Assembly: GCA_022829145.1 (NCBI GenBank)
Contig: CM040748.1
Coordinates: 23,021,501 to 23,085,500 of the forward strand
Direction of reading: 5' to 3'
Origin: Albula goreensis
Taxonomy: Eukaryota; Chordata; Actinopteri; Albuliformes; Albulidae
DNA length: 64,000 nucleotides
A program made the position numbers and the translations under genes. Each line of letters opens with the position of its first letter. The first letter of the stretch is position 1. The notes beneath the pieces are model-generated. The model was not told the origin of the DNA and ran no database searches. It was given only the letters and a program-made list of their open reading frames with translations. Shown piece by piece: positions 1 to 13,694 of this stretch.

Positions 1-4617
<4,617 letters not shown>

Positions 4618-6950
4618 GGTCTCTTCATCCCCCAACCTCCTTGCCTCCATTCCTTACACCCGAGAGCAACTGAATTAAAAAAAAAAAAACTTGTCTTGAC
4701 TGTCACTTCAGCTGTCATTGCTCTTGGTAGATGGTTACCTTTACAGCTGCCTTTTCTCCCTCACAGGGAATCCTGCAGTCCGTCCAGTTTTGATCAAGGT
4801 GCAAGGAATGCAGAACTGAGAATAGTGATCTGCTCTCCTGGGAAGCTTCTGTCTTAAATATCCAGTTTTGTACAGTTCACCCTGCTAAACAGAATAACTA
4901 CTAAAAAGTTAATACCTTAAAATTCTCAAACTGTTGAGAACAAGCCAGGACAAACTTACATACAATGCTTCACTACAAATAATCAAACACTCTTAAGGAC
5001 CTCATTATGTCAGACAAAGGTGAATATTGTTGGGTAAATGCACGATATTTTAATCCCTTTATTTGAATCCCCCCTTCTGCTTAGCTCATAGTTTGGTCCA
5101 GAAGACCTTAACTGTGTTGTGAGGCAGTCTCAAACGAATGCTTACTGACTCAAGACTGAATCATGAACATATTTCTACTCATGAAATTGCTTTAAGTAAG
5201 GTCCATCTGCTGATTTAGGTGGTTTTAAGCCTGCTAACATTCTTCCGCCAAGTGTGTGCCAATTTGGGGGAAAAAGGGGGATTTTCAACTTAGGTGCAAA
5301 GAGTAGAGACAATCTTGCCTATCTGCGAAATACTAAGCAATAATTTGACATATACCATCAAAACTGTGGAGGCAGGCCTTTATCTCTGCAGACATTACCG
5401 CATTTTTAAAGCTCTTCCTCGTTTTGATTTTTGTGTTTAGGATTGTAACTGTTCTCTGATTTCTCTGTGAATGCATGATGCTACACCAACGCAAAACCCA
5501 ACATTTTTTGCTTTTTGTCTAATGAAATAAGCCTGGACAATCTATTGGCAATGTTTTGTAATTGGCGGTGCTTGCAAACAATGGCTGTGTATGATGGTTC
5601 CTAGTAGTTTGGACCTGGGCTTGATAAACATGTATTTGATTATTCAGTTTGTAGCATCTTAAGAAGCTGTTTCATATCATCAATTTGTGTGTTTGTTGTT
5701 TCCATTCGAATTTGGGTTTCGCGTGCCTCAATTTTAATCATATAATATGAAAATAACTATAACAGCTGTGGTTTCACTGCCACATTGGCTTCATCATATG
5801 TAGCCTTGCTGATGCTAACCTCAAGCATATTACTTAACAGTGTTACTAAGTGGAGCCTGGTATGTTGACAGCTGGAGAGATGCATACACCAGTTCACAGT
5901 CTAACAAACTTAATGAAAGCCGTACAGCAGCTTTGCTTCACTCTATGCAGGATTTAGATGCTGCTGTTCATTTCAGTCAGGCAAACTGATCCTGATCAAG
6001 TCCTGATAGTTTATTATGATAGTCATAGTATTAGTGTAACAGTCAAGGAAGTGGGTAGTCTGGTGATTGTAGTGATGTGCTTTGTAGATGAAAACAAGAT
6101 CTACATTGTGAGAGGAGTTTACCATCTTAGCCCTGCCTGCATATCTATTCTCCGTATCTGCCAGTAACAGTACAGATCTCATGACCACATATGGCTGCAC
6201 AGGGGTGGTACCAGAGTAATATTTGAGTTTAGTTTCTGAGTAGAGAAGAGTGAAAACCAGACCTGCTTTCTCTCAGGGTCACTCACAAAGTTGCAGAGGG
6301 AAGGAAATAACATACTGTTGTGGAAAAATATAACCAGTACTTCTGAAAAACAGGATGGTAACTTTGGTTTGAAGAAATATTGCCAAAAAAAAAAGGAGGC
6401 CAGGTCAATCCCAGCCTTTACGCTGCGCTTAGTCTCTGTAGCCTCCTTGGGGTGCTGTACTGGAAGTTCTATTGCACTTAAAGATGCTTTCACCTGTCTC
6501 ATTTATTATAATGTATATTTATTAACTGATGTATTCTTTATACTGAATATTTACTGACTGTCAGAATGCTCTTTCCCCCTTTGGTTACTGTGCCATTTAA
6601 ACAAATGTATTATTTACTGGTAATGTAATGGGAAAACACCATATTTTACTTCTATTCGGACTGCTGCAACAGATTTTTTTTATTTGCCTGTGTTTATGTT
6701 ATGTTTTGCACATAGCCTTTCTACATATGGATTGTCATCTTAGTTCTAGTTTATTATTTGGCAACATGGGGTTTGTTATCGAGAATTGAGACAAAGCTGT
6801 ATGAAAAGGCATGGCCAATTCTTCCTTGTTTGAATCTGTTCAAAGAAGAATACTAAATGTAACTGCTAAATTTATCATATTTATGGTATCATCAGAGCTT
6901 TCTCTTCTGTCTACTATTACAATAAAGCAAAGAAACCATGTGTCCTTGTG
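4618..6950 (+). other. cdr2l: Probable cdr2l 3' UTR
   Basis: AT-rich, non-coding, no splice-linked exons seen. A short A run follows the stop at about 4677-4688, and a canonical AATAAA at 6921-6926 is the best polyadenylation signal. A 2.3 kb 3' UTR would fit the long UTR of the mammalian gene. The exact end is inferred. Confidence 0.45.
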
Positions 6951-8237
6951 TAATTATTACTTGTGCAGTATCATTTTACAAATGCTACTAACTGGCTCCA
7001 ACTTACAGATAATAAACCCAAGTTCAAGTTTGAGATTAGTGCATCACACTGTCCATCCTATGGTAATGGGTGTGAGAGTAAAAGTCTGAGATGAAAGGAG
7101 ATTTCAATGCAGTCCTCTGTACTAAATGTATTCTTTATCAGTGAAACACATCCCCAAAGTTGGATGGCAGTATTCCACAGGAGATTCAACTAGGCCATAG
7201 CCAAGAATCCATCAGCATAACAGTCATAGATTGATTTATCTCACATATACGTATTTACAGTTTCAACTGAACCTCTCCCATTCACTTTCTCTCACTCCTT
7301 TATCAATGGATGAAACATTCAAATGAAAAGGCATATGTACGTGGGATATTTGATACATGTTCTAGACATTGCTTTGATCTGACTTGCAGTCAGTTGACAA
7401 AAATGACATAACCATGTGTGACACATGAACATTCAGTGTGGCACGAGTGCACCCAGCTTGTGGAAGCCCCATGTTTGCAGGGCCTACAAGGGCCTTGATT
7501 GTGCTCTTGTGGGATTTACATAATATGTAAATGTAAATATGTAATTATGGTTCTTGGAGCATTCTTCAAGCTCCCCTCAGTTTACTCAAATAAATTACTC
7601 TTAAAAACAGAGAGGCTGAATTGGAAAATACCCCCAATATTGCTCAGTAAATTTATGAGCGACATAGTTGCATGATATTTGTAAAGTAAATGGGGTACAT
7701 CAAGGAAGTTGTCTGTCACATTGTTTTATAGATATTGTTTTAGGAGTAAGTCTGAAAATTGACTTTTGACAAATGAACCAGAAGGTGGTGTTAACTGCAT
7801 TCCTCCTTGCTTAGCATGAGTAATTTCTCATGTGCTATGCCCAGACAGAGAATATAAAACATAGAAAAGAACATGTTATGATGATGATTATCCTCGCATC
7901 TGTGGGTTACCACCACCCAGCTTTGGGTTTTTCTTTGCGACTTAAGCGGTGGCTAATTCGGATGTGTTTGCGCCAAGTAACATCATTACATACAGCGATA
8001 AGCAAAGAAGTTCAGGTTATTCCTTAATGTACAGTAAATATCAAGGAATTCATTTGGGGGCTTTTTGTGATTTAGTGTATTTTGGGAACATTTGTGGTGA
8101 ACATATTTAAGTAACACGGCTATCCCACGAAGGAATTACGTTAGCTAATGCAAATCAACCTACCGACTCAATCACGTTTGTATTGAATTTATATTGAGAC
8201 CACTGAATATATCTCGATGTCGAGGATTTATCAATCA
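6951..8237. other. Intergenic, nothing recognised
   Basis: AT-rich sequence without a supported exon, RNA gene or mobile element. It lies between the cdr2l 3' end and the first tRNA gene. Confidence 0.5.
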
Positions 8238-8310
8238 GACCGCGTGGCCTAATGGATAAGGCGTCTGACTTCGGATCAGAAGATTGAGGGTTCGAGTCCC
8301 TTCGTGGTCG
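8238..8310 (+). tRNA. tRNA-Arg (anticodon TCG)
   Basis: A 73-nt cloverleaf. The 7-bp acceptor stem GACCGCG pairs with CGTGGTC, with discriminator G. The anticodon TCG is at 8271-8273 in loop CTTCGGA. Box A is TGGCCTAATGG and box B is GGTTCGAGTCC. A TTTT Pol III terminator follows at 8313-8316. There is no intron and no encoded CCA, as expected for a eukaryotic gene. Confidence 0.97.
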
Positions 8311-8533
8311 TGTTTTGTTTGTCTTTGTAGTAAATCTTAAGTATTTGTTGTATATGTGTATACAAAAACAAAACCTACCGCCATCCAAAACAGCAACCGG
8401 AAATGTCCCTACTATTGACAGCAAAATGAACAAACGACACCTGCCTAACTTGTATGGTAATATCATCACTTACATTGGGACATACCCGCCACGAATACAC
8501 AGTTAATATAAAGCAGGCGGCAATTTAACATTT

Positions 8534-8555
8534 TGAATGTAATGTAATGTAATGT
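8534..8555. repeat. Short TAATG pentamer repeat
   Basis: About four tandem copies of an AATGT/TAATG unit between the two downstream tRNA genes. No function suggested. Confidence 0.6.
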
Positions 8556-8600
8556 TTCTATTAGTTATTGAAAATTCGTCTTGACACACTGCGGTTCAGA

Positions 8601-8672
8601 AGCAGAGTGGCGCAGCGGAAGCGTGCTGGGCCCATAACCCAGAGGTCGATGGATCGAAACCATCCTCTGCTA
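8601..8672 (+). tRNA. Initiator tRNA-Met (anticodon CAT)
   Basis: A 72-nt cloverleaf with the A1:U72 pair typical of eukaryotic initiators. Three GC pairs (GGG/CCC) lie next to the anticodon loop, CAT is at 8633-8635, and the T loop reads ATCGAAAC rather than TTCGA. These features separate it from elongator Met tRNA. A T4 terminator follows at 8678-8681. Confidence 0.97.
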
Positions 8673-8926
8673 TCTACTTTTGTGTTGTTTTTTTTTTTCA
8701 AGTTCGGCCTTACATACTCGTAGTATTGCAGAGGCTGTCATTTCGAGAGACTGTACTACTTTGTAACTCACTGCCTTTGTGTCTTATTTTATTTTTCCAC
8801 ATTTGTAGTCTGTAGATATTAACCACATGCAATATTTTTTAAATGCTTTTTAAGCTGACAAAGAATTAATTCATTAATTTTTAATTGGTGCCTATGAACA
8901 TTCGAGCACAGTAATCTTTCAAAATC

Positions 8927-8932
8927 TTTATT
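8927..8932 (-). other. mrpl58: mrpl58 polyadenylation signal
   Basis: TTTATT on the plus strand is AATAAA on the minus strand, 89 bases past the mrpl58 stop codon. It is the only canonical signal close to the stop, so the 3' UTR is probably about 100 bases. Confidence 0.7.
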
Positions 8933-9020
8933 GAAAAAAAAAATATGATAATCTGATCACAAATAATTCACATAACAGTCCTAGTTATGCATTGTCAAGC
9001 TAGTTGGGAGGGTCTATTGC

Positions 9021-11209
9021 TCAATCAAAATCAACTCTTCTGCTCTGCTTGAGTGCAGACTTCCTCTTCTTCTCTTTCAAGACCTCCATTTTCCTTTTTT
9101 CCAGCCTAAACAAGGTACATAAATAAGGTATTCAGTGGGCAGCACAACTTACATATCAAAATACAAATGAGTCAGACACCCAATCAAAAAAGTTAAAAAC
9201 GTGATGGACAATCGATTTAAAAAAAATCTTAACTACATCATCATGTAAAGCAAGTTAAGGGCCTTAATATGTGCCATGACAGTCCAAGATTAAACTGCGA
9301 TACAGAACAAACAGAATTTTACCTGGCTTGCCGTAGAGATAGATCTTCCGCAGTTGGCTCTCGCGGTTTCATGTTGGCCTCTGCAATGATATCTCGGAGT
9401 TTCTGCAAGCAGTCTTCCAAGTTCCGTCGTTGACTCCGGCTGACTTCTGACGTCAGCAGCAACTCTCCGGCTTTGTTTATTCGGTTTTTATTCTTTGGGG
9501 GTCATAAGAATATAAATTCCTTAAGTGTCATCTATGGTACAATAGTGCTGCAGACTAAAGATGCATGGATAGGTAAGACAGAACTAATGTATTTTAACAT
9601 TACATTGCTAGTTTAACAGTTTTAATTTGAAGCATATTTCATAGTTCACAGAATTTTTACAATTGAGTGTTCCATCTATGGGTCACCAAGGAGCAAAAAT
9701 CAAGTTTCATTATTTGTAAAATGATTGTAATATTCATGTTGCTCTTTGAATTTCTTCATTTTTGCTTTGTTTTGTTCATCAGAACAGACTATTTCATTGA
9801 ACGTTACCCGAGTAATTATTTCTTCTAAAACTTAGTTAAGTTAGCGTAAAAAAAGTTTAACAGTCAATTGTAAAAAATGCCGTTCACTGTATTCTGGAAC
9901 TTTCATAAACTGTACACTCACAGTTTGGAGAATTTTGTCTCGTGCCTCTTTTGGAATCCAGTCAGCTGTCTGTACATGGAACCGGATCTCTGCTTTTGTG
10001 TTTACTGAGTGAAAAATATTTCATTTACGTCTACATATTAAATGTATTATAAAACAACAGCGCTGATGTTGGATGATATGGCTAAGTGATTATGAATCCA
10101 GTGAGACAGCTGACAAAGCAGCGGTTTGATAGTTTGCTAGGTAGTCCTGCCAGTTAGCCATCCAGATGGTCAGACAATCAATCCATGTAAAGACAAAAGT
10201 AAGGTTGTACAAGATGTGATTCATAATTAATATCAAAGGAGCCACTGTGATTCTAATCTTGCTACCTAATACACACACAACACATTTGTGGCCTTACTCT
10301 GTAGATCAGAGTGCAATCCCAAAATCTTAACAAGCTGTTAATTGTTCATAATTGTTCACGCTTTCTCATGACTAGAGAGATAATTGGCCATTATAGCTAT
10401 GCATTTCATGAAGAAAAAGCTCCTACATTTTACTTGTCTTTATGCAATTGCCTGCAATATGGCACAATGTGAACATAGGAGCTTTTTCTTCATGAAATGC
10501 ATTGCTATAATGGCCAATTATCTCTCTAGTCATGAAAAAGCGTGAACAATTACGAACAATTAACAGTTTGTTAAGATTTTGGGTTTTGCAGTTGTGGTTG
10601 GAATAAAAACCAGCATACACAGTGTGCCCCAAGGACCGACGCTGGGAATCACTGCTGTAGATTAACATTTTCACCTTTATTAACGTGCTGACCGCCTGAT
10701 CCACTGCTCCGACTGTACGATACCGTGAGGCGGTCTGAAAAGAGCATAACAGAAATGGTAACTTTAAATAACGGTGATTGTAGGCAAAGTAATTATGTAA
10801 GTATATTAACAGTCCACAGTTATTCAAAGCTATAGCCACTAAGTAACTTACCAACTGGAATATTATCCTCCCCATCCTGCATGAAAGAAAAATATAATTC
10901 AAGTACCTTCTTAATGGTAAATATGTATACAAGAAAGACAATTTATATAACATTAAATAGGTGTCGCTGTAACAATGCGGGAATATTAGCGAAATGAATG
11001 TGATATAGCCTTATTACCTGTGTGTAACCTTCCACTTTATAGCTATATCTATGTCTGGGAGTGAAGCTAAGTTTGAGCAGCCCACAAGCACTTTTACAGT
11101 CTGTGGTCAAGAATCCGTCGTGCAGACCGGACTGTGTCACAATAGGCACCCTGCGGATTCCAGAAATTAATGAAGTTAAGCAATATTTTCTCATGATTGA
11201 TGTCGCCAT
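9021..11209 (-). CDS. mrpl58: Peptidyl-tRNA hydrolase ICT1, mitochondrial (large-subunit protein mL62)
   Basis: ICT1/mL62 is a codon-independent release factor built into the mitochondrial large ribosomal subunit; it frees nascent chains from stalled ribosomes. Coding exons in transcript order are 11209-11018, 10876-10852, 10734-10675, 10004-9922, 9492-9323 and 9105-9021, giving 204 residues against about 206 in human. The N-terminal 60 or so residues are Arg/Lys-rich and lack acidic residues at first, as expected for a mitochondrial presequence. The catalytic RF-1 segment [11 protein letters not shown] sits at about residues 83-93, with GGQ at 86-88. The basic C-terminal tail ([14 protein letters not shown]... 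to QSRRVDFD) is the part that enters the mRNA channel in the family. Exon 10852-10876 is only 25 bp. The first ATG of the frame was chosen; the order cdr2l-mrpl58 matches mammals. Confidence 0.95.
10318..10583. repeat. Long inverted repeat, foldback/MITE-like
   Basis: Two arms of about 108 bases, 10318-10425 and 10476-10583, are near-perfect reverse complements with a handful of mismatches and a loop of about 50 bases. It lies in the mrpl58 intron between exons 10004-9922 and 10734-10675. Sequence just right of the right arm (10590-10665) has no partner on the left, so the element could be the core of a larger non-autonomous DNA transposon that lost one end. No clear target-site duplication was found. 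Confidence 0.8.
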
Positions 11210-11474
11210 ATTGAAACCATCTAACTACTGTTTTACGGCTGTACTTCGTTGCCACGGCACATGTTCAGTATTTACGACACAGGTCAGGGTACATGTGGGG
11301 TGTAGATTTACATTCATGTGCAAACAGTCATGTTTGCTTTTTCAAACATATACACGTTTTTAGTAGCGAATGACCATTTAACAAATGTAAAAATGAGTGT
11401 CTTACTGCAGCAGTGTCTTGCATATGTTTATCCTATAAAATTCTAGCCTGACTCGCACGCAGGAAGAAAAACAT

Positions 11475-11546
11475 AGGTTCCACCGAGATTTGAACTCGGA
11501 TCGCTGGATTCAGAGTCCAGAGTGCTAACCATTACACCATGGAACC
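11475..11546 (-). tRNA. tRNA-Gln (anticodon CTG)
   Basis: On the minus strand the 72-nt gene begins GGTTCCA and ends TGGAACCT. The anticodon CTG is the complement of 11511-11513. Box A is TGGTGTAATGG and box B is AGTTCAAATC. A T5 terminator lies immediately downstream on the minus strand (A run at 11467-11471). Confidence 0.96.
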
Positions 11547-11710
11547 GTTACGTGAAGAAAATGTTTTTAAAAGTAAAAACTTATGTCTCAATAAGAATAA
11601 ACAGGAAGTAGCTTATTAGACGCTATACGTCTCAATTAGCATCAAGAAATACAATACGTGTCGGTATGCTACAGTTTGTAGCAAAACGCTGTGGTGGCAT
11701 GAAAAGAAAC

Positions 11711-11783
11711 CACCCCAGATGGGACTCGAACCCACAATCCCTGGCTTAGGAGGCCAGTGCCTTATCCATTAGGCCACTGGGGC
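11711..11783 (-). tRNA. tRNA-Arg (anticodon CCT)
   Basis: A 73-nt minus-strand gene. Acceptor stem GCCCCAG pairs with CTGGGGT, with discriminator G. The anticodon CCT is the complement of 11748-11750 in loop CTCCTAA, and box B is GGTTCGAGTCC. A TTTT terminator on the minus strand corresponds to the A run at 11702-11705. It is 164 bases from the Gln gene on the same strand. Confidence 0.96.
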
Positions 11784-12489
11784 TAAGTGTTGTAGGATAG
11801 CATGAAACTGAAGCCTAATGTTTGCAATTGTAATTAAAAATTTCATATATAAAATTGTTTATACAGAATACCTTGAGAAAATTGAGTCCCCCAGTTGTAG
11901 CATAATCAGCATCGTCTGCTAGGGTTTGTGTACACACACAGGTATCATAGCTGTACCAAATGGTCACCTAACTACCGATAATGCCCAAAAATCGAGGGGA
12001 CATATAGTTAGCCAGCTGGCCGTTTTAGGTAGTAATGCTAACTGATTAGGTGGCCTTAAGACCATGTTATTACACGATTTTTATTGCATATTTATATCCC
12101 TTCGCCTTCACCAAGACCACTCCCACTGTAATCTGTTACACACCATGTAATCTGAGTGATAACAACCTAGAATCGTGTAGACCGATTTGACTCTAGGGGG
12201 TGTATTTCTCCTGTTGACATTCGAATGTTGTGTGCAGTGAATAGTCGGCATAAGAGGAGCCTAACTAACGAGCAGGATCGCAAAACTTTTATTTTGCACT
12301 CAGATTCCTGTGAAGCTCAGTGTTTTTATCAAGTAAAGGGAAATCTAGAGGGGTTTAGTACAAAGCTGGTTTACCAAGTTAGCTGCCTAACTTTGGTAAA
12401 CGTGCCGTAAAGTCATGTATTTTGACCGCAATAAATTAATCACATACAGTACTGTTATTTGCTTTGAAACTTCTGAACGAAGCCATCTG
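11784..12489. other. Spacer between tRNA genes
   Basis: No exon, repeat or RNA gene could be supported in this stretch between the Arg-CCT and Tyr genes. Confidence 0.5.
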
Positions 12490-12576
12490 CCTTCGATAGC
12501 TCAGTTGGTAGAGCGGAGGACTGTAGTGGAAACAGCCGATATCCTTAGGTCGCTGGTTCGAATCCGGCTCGAAGGA
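12490..12576 (+). tRNA. tRNA-Tyr (anticodon GTA) with intron
   Basis: An 87-nt gene. Acceptor stem CCTTCGA pairs with TCGAAGG. The anticodon GTA is at 12523-12525. A 14-base intron (12527-12540) sits one base 3' of the anticodon, the standard place for nuclear tRNA introns, leaving a 73-nt mature tRNA. Box B is GGTTCGAATCC. A TTTT terminator is at 12583-12586. All vertebrate Tyr tRNA genes carry an intron, which supports the call. Confidence 0.96.
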
Positions 12577-13341
12577 CAGTACTTTTCGTCTTACTTTTCT
12601 CTGAATTTAACTATTTAATGTAACTATTTGAATAACTTAATGCTATATCTCTAAATGTGTTCAGGTCTGTAAACATGAATTCACTTCACAGTTCAACGGG
12701 CGAACTGTAATGAGTGGTCTCAGTTGCAGTTTCTTGTTAAAGGGAAATGGTTTTGCTTTCCATTTCTGTGTGATTTAACCATGAGTATCTATTTCTCCGC
12801 CCTGACGTAAGTGTTTTCAGGTGTGGTAGGCTACAGAGAAGCCTTGCATTTCTAAATCAACACTCGAGCAGACAAGGTAAGACTGGAATGACTGGAGTAG
12901 GTTTCCTGTTGCTTTTGTTTTGTAATTTATTTAAGTCTACATCAACATAATCGCTAATGATAAAGGAAATTATTCACTGTAAATGTCAAACGGAAAATAA
13001 AGGAAACAACACTTCCTGTTATTTTTGGGGTTGTATCCCAAATTTTGGTCAATTCCTTTTTTGGATGAAATTATTCTCAACAAAACAACCAAGTCAGAAG
13101 CATAGCAATGTTTAAAGTCGCTGTGTTTTGGACATTATGATTATGGGAATGGCTCTGCAACGTCTAGAATAGTAAATAGTAAAATTTTATTGGAATAATA
13201 TCTGTGTATAGTTGCATTGGTGATAATATGAACGATTTCTTATTCTTCTATTGCTGAATCCTACGTATCGATTTCTCAGTTCTGACGTCGAAACCTCAGC
13301 CATTGACACCATTCGGAGTGGAGGGGAAAACGTACAGTAAG
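12577..13341 (+). other. Putative 5' region of the unnamed gene
   Basis: A good donor (ACAAG|GTAAGA, exon end 12876) and an acceptor at 13278-13279 (TTTCTCAG) suggest a non-coding first exon ending at 12876 and a second exon starting at 13280, whose 5' part is untranslated. No transcript evidence is available, so the transcription start is unknown. Confidence 0.35.
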
Positions 13342-13656
13342 ATGGTAAACTGTGATGATATGAAAAATGGGAGATTAGTGATGACACGAGCTGAAATAAT
13401 TGCTCACGAAAGTAAAACGTAGACATTAACTGCTAGTTACACAACTTTGACAGAGAATTTTTGATAGTTCGGACTATCTAGTCAAAGTTGTGTAAACTAC
13501 ATTTGGGAGGAGTGGCAAGGAAACATAACGTTGACAGGAAAAATATATATCAACAACAACAACAACAACAACAATAATAATAATGAAGTTCAAGTTTATT
13601 TTATTACCACACGGCTAGGCTGGTGTAATATTTAATTATTATGTAATAATAATAAC

Positions 13657-13694
<38 letters not shown>

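Noticed and set aside
10423..10953. 176-codon minus-strand frame
   Set aside because: It runs through the inverted repeat and across mrpl58 introns. Splice sites and homology show that the true mrpl58 exons interrupt it.
13187..13426. 79-codon minus-strand frame
   Set aside because: Antisense to the proposed first coding exon of the unnamed gene, with no recognisable motif and no splice partners.
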